DNA of 7,389 bases from Cyclobacteriaceae bacterium (GCA_026994125.1 JALWRJ010000150.1:1-7389), one strand, 5' to 3'. Numbered from the stretch's first letter, positions 1 through 7,069 are shown. Notes: generated by a model not told the origin, from the letters alone. Numbers and translations are program-made.

Positions 1-791
1 TGAAAAGCTTGTCGAAGCCGGTAGCCTTTGTGGAGCAATTTTTAATTAAGCATGATTTATCTGCTAAAGAACCGGGTTTTTTATTAAACGAATTTAAAAA
101 TGGAGTACTACTAACCATTAAAGAAATCAAATTTTCAAACCTTTTCAATTCAATTATCACATACACGGGTAATATTTTCGTGGGCATACTGGCTGTTAGT
201 TTTATTACTTTTTTTTTACTGGTCGATTTTGGGTTGTTTCGTCAAAAAATTATTTCAGTTATTCCCAATAAATATTTCGAAGTATCCATTTCGGCTCTTA
301 CTAAAATAGAACATTTGCTTTCGAATTACCTGGTAGGGCTAATTATTCAAATGACAACCATTTTTTCAATTGCATCTGTGGGGCTGTCGTTAGTTGGTGT
401 TCAATATGCTATGACCATTGCCTTGTTTGCTGCGGTGGCCAATTTAATACCTTACCTGGGACCACTTTTGGGCGCTGTTTTTGGTATTGTAATTTCGTTG
501 GTACAAATGGGGCCAGCCTTGCACTCTTTTAATGCGGTAGCTTTCTTGCTGCTAAAAATCGGAGGTGTTTTTGCGGTGGTTCAAATTACCGATAACGTGC
601 TTGTTCAGCCACTTATTTTTTCCAAAAGTGTAAAGGCACACCCATTGGAAATATTTGTTATTATATTTGCAGCCGCTACGCTGGGAGGGGTTATAGGTAT
701 GATACTGGCCATTCCTGTTTATACGATTCTTCGGGTTTCGGTAAAAGAGCTTAGCACCGGTTATAAAGAATATCGAATTTTTAAAACGTAA
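1..791 (+). CDS. AI-2E/PerM family transporter, C-terminal part (5' end outside window)
   Basis: This is the C-terminal portion of an AI-2E/PerM family inner-membrane protein. The frame is open to the left edge (the first full codon is at position 3), so the true start lies upstream and the TTG at 9 is internal. About 262 residues are visible. They include a hydrophobic segment near visible residues 53-77, a cluster of helices near 108-192 and a last pair near 213-240. The family hallmarks are NLIPYLGP (about 144-151) and the conserved stretch [18 protein letters not shown] (about 199-216), followed by a glycine-rich helix ending in [10 protein letters not shown]. Members of the family have been linked to export of autoinducer-2 or to ion antiport, but the substrate of most is unknown and nothing here fixes it. 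The TAA stop is 5 nt before ychF, so the two genes are probably co-transcribed. I am sure of the family, not of the substrate. Confidence 0.93.
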   Translation, partial: KSLSKPVAFVEQFLIKHDLSAKEPGFLLNEFKNGVLLTIKEIKFSNLFNSIITYTGNIFVGILAVSFITFFLLVDFGLFRQKIISVIPNKYFEVSISALTKIEHLLSNYLVGLIIQMTTIFSIASVGLSLVGVQYAMTIALFAAVANLIPYLGPLLGAVFGIVISLVQMGPALHSFNAVAFLLLKIGGVFAVVQITDNVLVQPLIFSKSVKAHPLEIFVIIFAAATLGGVIGMILAIPVYTILRVSVKELSTGYKEYRIFKT

Positions 792-796
792 AATCT

Positions 797-1894
797 ATGG
801 CACTTAAGTGTGGCATTGTAGGTTTGCCCAATGTGGGTAAATCTACGCTTTTCAATGCTTTGTCTAACAATAAAGCCGAAGCAGCTAACTTTCCTTTTTG
901 TACTATTGAGCCCAATGTAGGCGTGGTTTCGGTGCCTGACGAACGCCTACACGAACTCGAAAAGCTGGTTAAGCCCGAGCGGGTATTACCTACCACCATT
1001 GAGTTTGTAGATATTGCCGGGCTGGTAAAAGGCGCCAGTAAGGGCGAAGGCCTGGGTAATAAATTTTTAGGAAATATTCGCGAGGTGGATGCCATTATTC
1101 ATGTAGTGCGCTGTTTTGATGATGAAAATGTGGTGCATGTGGCTGGTAGTGTTGATCCGGTTTTTGATAAGGAAGTAATTGATGCCGAGCTACAATTTAA
1201 AGATTTAGAATCGGTTGAAAAGAAAATCCAGAAACTTGAAAAAACAGCTAAGTCGGGCGATGCTGAGGCCAGGACTTTTGTACAGGTGTTGCAACAGGTT
1301 AAACAAACCCTGGAAGCCGGCAAAAATGTACGTACCCTGGGGCATAGCGAAGAAGAAACAGTTGCCTATGCCGATTTGCATTTGCTTACGGTTAAGCCTG
1401 TAATATATGTGGCCAATGTAGATGAAAGTTCGGTAAACACCGGCAATGCTTTTGTAGCTGCTTTAAAACAAAGTGTATCCAATGAAAATGCACAGGTAGT
1501 AGTAATTTCGGCTGCTATTGAGGCTCAAATAGCCGAGCTTGAGGATGCTGATGAGCGCGAAATGTTTTTAACTGAATACGGACTAAGCGATTCGGGGTTA
1601 AACAAGCTGATTAAAGCCTCTTACAAGCTCTTAAATTTAATTACCTATTTTACGGCCGGAGTGCAGGAAGTACGAGCCTGGACTATTGAAAAAGGATGGA
1701 AAGCTCCCAAAGCTGCCGGAGTTATTCATACCGATTTTGAAAAGGGGTTTATTAAAGCTGAGGTGATTTCGTACGAAAACTATATTGCTTATGGCTCGGA
1801 GCAAGCCTGCAAAGAAGCCGGCAAGCTTGCCATTGAGGGCAAAGATTATGTTGTACAGGATGGCGATGTAATGCATTTTAGGTTTAATGTGTAA
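797..1894 (+). CDS. ychF: YchF, Obg-related ribosome-binding ATPase
   Basis: This is a 365-residue, full-length YchF/OLA1-type P-loop protein, a near-universal cytosolic ATPase that binds ribosomes and is linked to translation control and stress responses. The visible motifs are the P-loop GLPNVGKST (residues 9-17), the switch region FCTIEPN (34-40), the G3 motif DIAGL (72-76) and NVDE at 207-210. NVDE replaces the NKxD that gives GTP specificity, as is usual for this ATP-preferring subfamily. A charged, helical insert lies at about 127-200. The C-terminal TGS domain (about 280-365) carries EVRAWTI, the HTDFEKGFI stretch and a final VMHFRFNV. The ATG at 797 places the P-loop where the family expects it. 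There is no Shine-Dalgarno site; the upstream stretch is A-rich. The gene follows the AI-2E gene by 5 nt and probably shares its transcript. I see nothing truncated or unusual in it. Confidence 0.97.
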   Translation: MALKCGIVGLPNVGKSTLFNALSNNKAEAANFPFCTIEPNVGVVSVPDERLHELEKLVKPERVLPTTIEFVDIAGLVKGASKGEGLGNKFLGNIREVDAIIHVVRCFDDENVVHVAGSVDPVFDKEVIDAELQFKDLESVEKKIQKLEKTAKSGDAEARTFVQVLQQVKQTLEAGKNVRTLGHSEEETVAYADLHLLTVKPVIYVANVDESSVNTGNAFVAALKQSVSNENAQVVVISAAIEAQIAELEDADEREMFLTEYGLSDSGLNKLIKASYKLLNLITYFTAGVQEVRAWTIEKGWKAPKAAGVIHTDFEKGFIKAEVISYENYIAYGSEQACKEAGKLAIEGKDYVVQDGDVMHFRFNV

Positions 1895-1950
1895 TTGGGG
1901 CTTTTTCTGGTTGATTTACACAACTATTTAAAATATTGTCTAAACATTTG

Positions 1951-1981
1951 TTTGTTAATTTTTAAATATACCCTAAATTTA
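1951..1981 (+). promoter_or_regulatory. Bacteroidota-type promoter for the cas6 gene
   Basis: TTTG at 1951-1954, a 19-nt spacer, then TAAATTTA at 1974-1981, which matches the -7 consensus TAnnTTTG at all fixed positions but the last. A second TTTG directly precedes the first (1947-1950). Spacing and order fit the -33/-7 promoter used by the Bacteroidota primary sigma factor. Transcription would start near 1987 and leave a leader of about 70 nt before the TTG start at 2058. The rest of the gap after ychF (1895-1946) shows no convincing terminator hairpin or other element. Confidence 0.6.
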
Positions 1982-2057
1982 TACGGTTGCTTTTAGTTAC
2001 TGTGGTACTTACAGCAGCCGCTTTGCTAAATTTTTTATTCATCCAAAACCAAAAACA

Positions 2058-2894
2058 TTGAGAGCCAGGATTGTATTTTTGCTCAAAAACAGGGGTGCAT
2101 ATATTCCGTTTCACCACCAGTTTTTATTAGCGCAGGTTATTAAAGGAATTACCCTTAAAGGAGGTAACCCTGAGTTTGCGTCTTTTAATATCTATAATTT
2201 TTCGGGCCTTAAAGGGCAAACCAAACCAAGCCGTAAGGGGTTGCATTATTATTCTAGCCGGGTAACTTTAGTTGTTTCCTCGCTAAATAAAGACTTTATT
2301 GACTACCTGCTGTACCATTTGTTTCAATTGCCTAGCATAGAAGTGGGCGGTTTAGTATTAGTGCCCGAAAAGGTTGAAGTAGAAAGCCTGGAGGAAGTGG
2401 CAGCGGCTGAAAAATTTATTTGTATTTCGCCCATGGTGTTAGTGGCACCTAAAATTTTAGACGAATCATCTAAGGAGTTTATCAATCCTGAAAAGGATGA
2501 ATTTTCAGATTTAGTGTACGATGCCACCCTGCAACGTATGGAAGCCTGTACCTTGTTTGATTCGGAAAAGCTATCTACGTTTAACGAATTTCAGATTGTA
2601 CCCGACAAGGCCTACCTGGAAAAGCTTGAACTTGCTAATAAAAAGTTTTCGCGGATTTACCCCTTGTACGACCAGGACGTAAAGTTTGAGGTGCGGGGTT
2701 ACACGTTTCCGTTTGAGTTTTACGCAGCTCCCGAAGTTAAAAATTTTGTTTTTTTAAATGGCATAGGAGCCTTAACGCATAAAGGATTTGGTATGATAGA
2801 TATTGCTAACCAGGATCCGAATGTGCGTGCTACACCCTATCAGGTGCCCGGGCTTGAGCATTTTAGCGCTGATCCAAATCCAGGTAACCAATAA
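2058..2894 (+). CDS. cas6: Cas6-family CRISPR endoribonuclease, solitary
   Basis: This is a 278-residue protein with the features of Cas6, the metal-independent RNase that cuts CRISPR precursor RNA within its repeats. The N-terminus opens with a beta-strand (MRARIVFLL) and then IPFHHQFLL (residues 16-24), where the paired histidines H19/H20 and nearby Y15 are candidates for the catalytic centre. Near the C-terminus is the diagnostic glycine-rich loop GIGALTHKGFG (235-245), used by the family to bind RNA. Two RRM-like halves (about 1-115 and 120-250) fit the known fold. The TTG start at 2058 is preferred: the next in-frame stop upstream is at 1974, no ATG or GTG lies between, and family proteins begin with a similar M-R strand. 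A-rich sequence precedes it. About 33 residues follow the G-rich loop, and the last 10 or so are encoded in the overlap with the convergent plug gene. No other cas gene and no repeat array lies in the window, so the substrate is unknown. The family call is good; catalytic activity is inferred. Confidence 0.85.
   Translation: MRARIVFLLKNRGAYIPFHHQFLLAQVIKGITLKGGNPEFASFNIYNFSGLKGQTKPSRKGLHYYSSRVTLVVSSLNKDFIDYLLYHLFQLPSIEVGGLVLVPEKVEVESLEEVAAAEKFICISPMVLVAPKILDESSKEFINPEKDEFSDLVYDATLQRMEACTLFDSEKLSTFNEFQIVPDKAYLEKLELANKKFSRIYPLYDQDVKFEVRGYTFPFEFYAAPEVKNFVFLNGIGALTHKGFGMIDIANQDPNVRATPYQVPGLEHFSADPNPGNQ
2863..2894. other. 32-nt convergent 3' overlap of cas6 and the T9SS plug gene
   Basis: The cas6 stop (TAA, 2892-2894, + strand) lies beyond the plug gene stop (TAA on the minus strand, 2863-2865), so the two coding ends share 32 nt. 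Both strands code here, and no intrinsic terminator hairpin with a U-run is visible at either 3' end. The transcripts therefore probably overlap as well. Confidence 0.85.
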
Positions 2895-4134
2895 TTAAAT
2901 CGGTAGCCAATTGGTAAGGGCGGTAATACACAATTACCTGATATTGGTTTTTTGTGGCGCTCCAATCTCCTTCAAAATAATTCTGCGGCAGGGTAGGGCT
3001 TTCTACCAGGTATTGGTAGTTATACCATCCTTGTTTTAATACGAGCGATCCCTGGTAGGCTTCCAGGTTAGCATTGTACACCATTTGAGTGTTTTTGTTA
3101 CGCTCCCAGTTGGTTAAGGAGCCGCCAATGTAAATCTTGCCTTTTATGGGTGCTGTTTTTAAGGTAAATGTTACTTTGCTGTAATCGTTTTCAATACTGG
3201 GGTTAAAGCCCTCTACATTATCAATTACATAATGTCCGTTTAAATCCATAAGTGTAGTTGAATAGGCAAATTCGCCTTTACGCTTATCTGTTGCAATCCA
3301 GGTGTAAATTTTATCTTTTTCAAAATGTACAGTTTCTACATTTTCGCCAAAATATTTTAGCGAGCGCAAATCAAAATGCCTAAATTCATTGCCCCCCGGA
3401 AACAAGGTTTCTTCTGTAAAATATCTGTACTCCAGCCGGAAATCGCCTTCCCTTACAAAGGTGGGTTTCAGGTTTTGGTGGGCGTTGTCCCAGCGTTGGT
3501 TTTGCAAAATGGTTACCGATACCTGCTGAGCCGGGTTTTGAAGTAACAACCCCTTGTAATTAATTTCGAACTGCAATTGCTGGTTATGCCGCGAAGGCTG
3601 GTTTATACCCGAAAAGCCATACTGGTTGGTAAAAGAAACTTTGTTTTCGTACACCAAAAACCTTTTACTTATGATGATGTCCTGTGCATCGCCATCGGCA
3701 TATACCACCAACACATAATTGCCCGATAGGGTAGGTTTAGGGAGTACTATACGGTAGTGCACATAAGGCGTTTGGGTATTAAACGAGTACTCGTATTCAT
3801 CAATGGTAAACTCGTTGTAGGTTTTTAAATATTCTAAATCGGAGAGCAATGATTGTTGCCAATTGGCATCGCAGCGAATGTATTTTACCTGGTAGGAAAA
3901 GGCATCGTTAAAAAGTTCGTCAAACTCCAACACCAGGCGCTGGCTGCCTTGCAACGGAATGGCCGGGCTCAACAACTGGCTGTTCGATTTTGGCCCCAAC
4001 GGGTATAGCTGTACTGTTTTTACGTATGGGTCGTACACTTTATCTTCTAATAGCAATCCGGGTTGGGCTTTGCCATAGATGCCTGCCACTAAGCAGGTAA
4101 CCAAACTACTAAACAGCCTTATTTTTTGTTTCAT
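2863..4134 (-). CDS. Type IX secretion system plug protein (DUF5103 family)
   Basis: This is a 423-residue exported protein of the DUF5103 family, known as the T9SS plug. In the T9SS of Bacteroidota the plug is a periplasmic protein that closes the channel of the giant outer-membrane translocon SprA when no cargo is passing. Residues 1-23 form a signal peptide (KQK, hydrophobic core, GKA before Q24). C14 lies within the core and lacks a proper lipobox, so a lipoprotein is unlikely. The mature start has the family-like motif YDPYVKTVQLYP, then beta-rich domains. The strongest family signature is FPGGNEFRHFDLRSL at about residues 244-258, preceded by an ILQNQRWDNA stretch. The length is usual for the family and the frame is intact. 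The gene begins 6 nt after the ABC-F stop without a promoter of its own, so it is probably read from the ABC-F transcript with coupled translation. Its 3' end overlaps cas6. Confidence 0.9.
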   Translation of the reverse strand: MKQKIRLFSSLVTCLVAGIYGKAQPGLLLEDKVYDPYVKTVQLYPLGPKSNSQLLSPAIPLQGSQRLVLEFDELFNDAFSYQVKYIRCDANWQQSLLSDLEYLKTYNEFTIDEYEYSFNTQTPYVHYRIVLPKPTLSGNYVLVVYADGDAQDIIISKRFLVYENKVSFTNQYGFSGINQPSRHNQQLQFEINYKGLLLQNPAQQVSVTILQNQRWDNAHQNLKPTFVREGDFRLEYRYFTEETLFPGGNEFRHFDLRSLKYFGENVETVHFEKDKIYTWIATDKRKGEFAYSTTLMDLNGHYVIDNVEGFNPSIENDYSKVTFTLKTAPIKGKIYIGGSLTNWERNKNTQMVYNANLEAYQGSLVLKQGWYNYQYLVESPTLPQNYFEGDWSATKNQYQVIVYYRPYQLATDLIIGYLDLDQR

Positions 4135-4140
4135 CAGTAT

Positions 4141-6036
4141 TTAATCTGCGTTATCTATTTGTTCGGCAAGCTGCTCCCATGCGCGTTGGTGTTTGACCAA
4201 TTCTTTTTGCGCTTTGGTAAATGCCAAATTTACTTCAGCCAGTTTGTCGGGCTGGCTGTACACTTGGGGTAAGGCCATTTGCAATTCCAGTTCTTTGAGT
4301 TGCAGTTCGGCTTGTTCCAGTTTTTTCTCCACACGTTCCAATTCTTTTTCTAACTTTTTTAATGGCGCATTATCCTTGGGTTTGTTAGTTTTTGGGGTAG
4401 CCGTTTTTTTCTTGGGAGGCACAACAGGTTGTGCTTGTTGTTCTTGTTTTTCGACCCAATGCTCGTATTCTTTAAACGTACCGGGGTACTCTTTTATTTC
4501 TTTGTTTTGAATGTACCAAATTTTATTGGCTACCTGGCTTACAAAGTGCCGGTTGTGCGATACCACTACAAAAGAACCTTTATATTGTTGCAAGGCCTGA
4601 ATTAAAATGTTTTCGGATTGCATATCCAGGTGGTTAGTGGGTTCATCGAGCATTAAAAAATTGGCTTCCGAAATAAGGGTGCGTGCCAGGGCCACCCTCG
4701 ATTTTTCGCCTCCCGAAAGCACTTTAATTTTTTTAAATACATCATCGCCACTAAATAAAAAACAGCCTAGTACACTACGCAGTTCCTGCTCGGTTTTGCT
4801 GCTACCGGCCTGTTTTAGTTCGTCCAGTATTTCGTTTTCGACCCCTAACGATTCCAATTGGTGCTGCGCATAAAAAGCGGTAATTACATTAAACCCCTCT
4901 ACACGTTCGCCCTCTATAGGTTCGGTGCCTGCAATAATGCGCAAGAGGGTAGATTTGCCTTTGCCGTTGGCTCCTATAAGGGCAATTTTATCGCCTCGTT
5001 CAATATTGGCCGAAGTGTTTTTTAAAAGTGATAGGTTACCATAACTTTTCGATATATTTTTTAATTGCGTAATAAAGCGCCCCGGTTTTTGCGAAAATTC
5101 AAACTTAAAATTCACTACTGCATTTTCATCTACTACTTCCTCAATTCGCTCCATGCGGTTAAGCGATTTTACCTTTGACTGTACCTGCCGGGCTTTGGTT
5201 GCTTTAGAGCGAAACCTTTCGATAAACCGCTCGGTTTGTTTAATTTGCTGCTGTTGGTTTTGAAAGGCGTTGTTCTGTATTTCGGCACGCAGTTCCTTTT
5301 CTTTTTCATAAAAATCGTAGTTGCCTTCGTAAAGGGTAAGCGTTTGGTTGGCTACCTCAACGGTTTTTTTAATGGTGTTGTTTAAAAATTGCCTGTCGTG
5401 CGATACCACAATTACAGCCCCCTCGTAGCCACGCAGGTAGTTCTCTACCCACTCAATCGAAGGTAAATCCAGGTGGTTGGTAGGCTCATCGAGCATCAGC
5501 AACGAAGGCTTTTCGAGGAGGAGTTTAGCCAGCATTACCCGCATGCGCCACCCACCCGAAAATTCTTTTAACGGACGGTGCAATTGTTCGGTACTAAACC
5601 CAATGCCTTCTAAAATTTCTTCGGCCCTGGCTTGCATGGTATAGCCATCCAGCCGTTCAAACTTTTCTTGCAGTTTGGTGAGTTTATCCACCAACTCATC
5701 GGTGTATTCGGTTTCTAATTTTTTTAAAATGGTTTCAATTTGGCGTTGGGTATCTACTGCATCGCCAAAGGCTTGCATGGCTACGGTAAGTATGGTGTCA
5801 TTGGTTAGGTAAGAAAGCAAGTCTTGATTTAGAAAACCAATTGTACAATCTTTAGCACGAGATATGCTGCCTTTATCGGGAGTAATATCTTTATTAATTA
5901 GCTTTAAAAGTGTTGATTTACCCTTTCCATTAAGGCCAATAAGACCAATTTTATCTTTGGGTTTAATATGCAATGAGGCCTCCTCGAATAAAACACGGCC
6001 TCCAATTAAATACGACAGGTTATTAATAGATAACAT
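4141..6036 (-). CDS. ABC-F family ribosome-associated ATPase
   Basis: This is a 631-residue ABC-F protein: two ATPase domains on one chain and no membrane segment. ABC-F proteins bind the ribosomal E site, relieve stalled or blocked translation, and in some subgroups protect against antibiotics. Domain 1 has Walker A GLNGKGKST (34-42), signature FSGGW (159-163), Walker B ending LDEP (182-185), and H213 in SHD. The linker at about 245-300 is charged and helical (FIERFRSKATKARQ), corresponding to the tRNA-contacting arm. Domain 2 has GANGKGKST (355-363), LSGGE (440-444), LDEP (463-466), and H494. Both catalytic glutamates are present. A lysine-rich stretch (about 540-560) leads into a C-terminal coiled coil (about 560-631), as in Uup-like members. 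The ATG at 6036 begins immediately before the first ABC strand, as expected. The layout is that of a housekeeping ABC-F; resistance cannot be read from the sequence. It heads an operon with the plug gene. Confidence 0.95.
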   Translation of the reverse strand: MLSINNLSYLIGGRVLFEEASLHIKPKDKIGLIGLNGKGKSTLLKLINKDITPDKGSISRAKDCTIGFLNQDLLSYLTNDTILTVAMQAFGDAVDTQRQIETILKKLETEYTDELVDKLTKLQEKFERLDGYTMQARAEEILEGIGFSTEQLHRPLKEFSGGWRMRVMLAKLLLEKPSLLMLDEPTNHLDLPSIEWVENYLRGYEGAVIVVSHDRQFLNNTIKKTVEVANQTLTLYEGNYDFYEKEKELRAEIQNNAFQNQQQQIKQTERFIERFRSKATKARQVQSKVKSLNRMERIEEVVDENAVVNFKFEFSQKPGRFITQLKNISKSYGNLSLLKNTSANIERGDKIALIGANGKGKSTLLRIIAGTEPIEGERVEGFNVITAFYAQHQLESLGVENEILDELKQAGSSKTEQELRSVLGCFLFSGDDVFKKIKVLSGGEKSRVALARTLISEANFLMLDEPTNHLDMQSENILIQALQQYKGSFVVVSHNRHFVSQVANKIWYIQNKEIKEYPGTFKEYEHWVEKQEQQAQPVVPPKKKTATPKTNKPKDNAPLKKLEKELERVEKKLEQAELQLKELELQMALPQVYSQPDKLAEVNLAFTKAQKELVKHQRAWEQLAEQIDNAD

Positions 6037-6041
6037 AGCCG

Positions 6042-6072
6042 CAAAAATAGGTTTTTTGTAGGCCAGTACAAG
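6042..6072 (-). promoter_or_regulatory. Probable promoter of the ABC-F/plug operon, abutting the start codon
   Basis: On the minus strand, TATTTTTG (6049 to 6042) matches the Bacteroidota -7 consensus TAnnTTTG exactly. CTTG (6072 to 6069), one mismatch from TTTG, lies 19 nt upstream. Only 5 nt separate the -7 box from the ATG at 6036, so transcription should begin at or very near the start codon and give a leaderless or nearly leaderless mRNA. The element lies in the 42-nt gap after the upstream secreted-protein gene, so read-through from that gene is also possible. Confidence 0.5.
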
Positions 6073-6078
6073 GTTAAC

Positions 6079-6576
6079 TTATTTTTCCTGTTTCCTGGTA
6101 TAGGCAATTCTCCAGTTTAATGTCCAGGTTTGGCCGCCATTGGTACTTGATTCCCAATCCCAGGTAAAAGCATTTGGTGTTATGTTGAAGAACACCATGC
6201 GTTGTATTATTGTTTGCTTGTTTTTAGTTACCGGTAAAGTTTTAAATATTTTTTTATCCCCTTGGGTTTCGCCTATAAAATTGTAATAGCCTCCTTGGTT
6301 ATCGGCCCAGGCTTGGTGCCAAACTTGTTTTGTTGGGTTATAAACAGAAATGCTAGTGCCCTTAAACCCTGTGGAGGGGTCGTTAAAATGCTCTTGGAGT
6401 ACTTTTTCATCTACCGTTTTTTCTATAAAATTACTTCCGGTAATGGTATCTCCTTTACTAGTTACCCAACTTACTTTCCAGTGGCCTACCCAAAAATTGT
6501 ATTCGTTGGGTGATTGTTGTGCTTGAATAGTTCTAACAGAAATACTTAGCAAGAGGAGCATAAGGGTAGTTCGCAT
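6079..6576 (-). CDS. Small secreted protein, DUF1579-like
   Basis: This is a 165-residue exported protein. Residues 1-19 form a signal peptide (MRTT, a leucine-rich core, cleavage likely after IQA, before Q20). There is no lipobox cysteine. The mature protein begins near the motif YNFWVGHWKVSW (about 26-37), an aromatic F-W-x-G-x-W pattern typical of DUF1579-type and related small beta-barrel proteins. Further beta-strand-like segments follow (SISVYNPTKQVWHQAWADNQGGYYNFIGE and, near the end, TWTLNWRIAYTRK). The predicted location is periplasm or outside. The function is unknown; a lipid or small-molecule binding barrel is a guess from the fold type. It lies 42 nt upstream of the ABC-F gene in the same direction. 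I found no convincing promoter box in the gap before it (6577-6692). Confidence 0.72.
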   Translation of the reverse strand: MRTTLMLLLLSISVRTIQAQQSPNEYNFWVGHWKVSWVTSKGDTITGSNFIEKTVDEKVLQEHFNDPSTGFKGTSISVYNPTKQVWHQAWADNQGGYYNFIGETQGDKKIFKTLPVTKNKQTIIQRMVFFNITPNAFTWDWESSTNGGQTWTLNWRIAYTRKQEK

Positions 6577-6672
6577 GGCTGTCGTTTTAATTTATTACCT
6601 TAATACGAACAAAAAAACCAAAGGTTCCATTTGTTTGTGATGAGCCGCACAGTTTTTTGTTGATGTGGCTTT

Positions 6673-6680
6673 TACATTTG
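6673..6680 (+). promoter_or_regulatory. Probable -7 box for the NifX-like gene
   Basis: TACATTTG at 6673-6680 fits the Bacteroidota -7 consensus TAnnTTTG exactly and ends 12 nt before the ATG at 6693, which would give a leader of only a few nucleotides. A good -33 TTTG at the usual 19-21 nt is missing; TTTG copies lie at 6630-6633, 6634-6637 and 6656-6659, none at the right distance. The box supports the ATG at 6693 over upstream in-frame starts at 6657 (TTG) and 6663 (ATG), because those would place the promoter inside the gene. Confidence 0.4.
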
Positions 6681-6692
6681 AAGAAAAAAATA

Positions 6693-7052
6693 ATGAAAAT
6701 AGCAGTAACAAGTCAGAACAAGCGTACCGTAAGCGGGCATGCCGGTAAAACCACCCGGTTTGAGGTGTTTACCATAAAAGATAAAAAAGTACTACACAAA
6801 GAGCATTTAGAACTTGAAGTAAGCAATGTATTGCATGAATATTTTCATGGCAATCCGGCACCCGGCTATGTGCATCCTGTATTAGAAATGGATGTGATAA
6901 TTACCGGGAGTATGGGGCCCGGTTTTCCTGTGAAAATGCAGATGCATGGGATAGAAGCCATTATGACCGATGAAAAAGAGGTGGATACCGCAGTGGCGAA
7001 GTACCTGGATGGTACACTTACCCGTTTACAACCTGTGGCTCATAAACATTAA
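6693..7052 (+). CDS. Stand-alone NifX/NifB-type dinitrogenase cofactor-binding domain protein
   Basis: This is a 119-residue single-domain protein of the NifB/NifX/NafY cofactor-binding family (PF02579 type). In nitrogen fixers such domains carry iron-molybdenum cofactor or its precursors; stand-alone relatives in non-fixers have unknown roles. It begins MKIAVTSQ, has the N-terminal SGHAGKTTRFEVF segment (14-26), and has the conserved late loop ITGSMGPGFPVKM (70-82) followed by HGIEAIMTD (85-93) and a helix ending AKYLDGTL. It contains no cysteine but nine histidines (16, 35, 38, 48, 52, 61, 85, 117, 119), so metal binding through histidine is plausible. I chose the ATG at 6693 because the domain begins there, A-rich sequence (GAAGAAAAAAATA) precedes it, and a -7 box lies just upstream. 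No nif gene is nearby, so a nitrogenase role is not supported. It is convergent with the next gene across a 32-nt gap. Confidence 0.85.
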   Translation: MKIAVTSQNKRTVSGHAGKTTRFEVFTIKDKKVLHKEHLELEVSNVLHEYFHGNPAPGYVHPVLEMDVIITGSMGPGFPVKMQMHGIEAIMTDEKEVDTAVAKYLDGTLTRLQPVAHKH

Positions 7053-7069
7053 GGGAGAGATAATTTTAT

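Noticed and set aside
781..1876. Open frames antisense to ychF, and similar ones inside the ABC-F and plug genes.
   Set aside because: They are shadow frames of strongly conserved coding regions, with no plausible starts, domains or promoters.
2018..2060. In-frame extension of cas6 upstream of the TTG at 2058.
   Set aside because: The frame is open back to 1977 but has no ATG, GTG or TTG start with family-like sequence, and Cas6 proteins begin at the strand encoded from 2058.
2886..2920. Inverted repeat ACCAAT...ATTGGT near the cas6 stop, considered as a terminator.
   Set aside because: The arms are 6 bp with a long AT-rich loop, there is no U-run, and the region codes for the plug protein. 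It would be a poor terminator.
1945..6638. The 11-nt string CATTTGTTTGT occurs upstream of both cas6 (1945-1955) and the NifX-like gene (6628-6638).
   Set aside because: In a 7.4-kb AT-rich window several shared 11-mers are expected by chance, and the second copy is not at promoter spacing from the -7 box at 6673.
6657..6692. Longer NifX-like protein starting at the TTG at 6657 or the ATG at 6663.
   Set aside because: The extra residues lie outside the domain and overlap an exact TAnnTTTG box; the ATG at 6693 fits the domain start.
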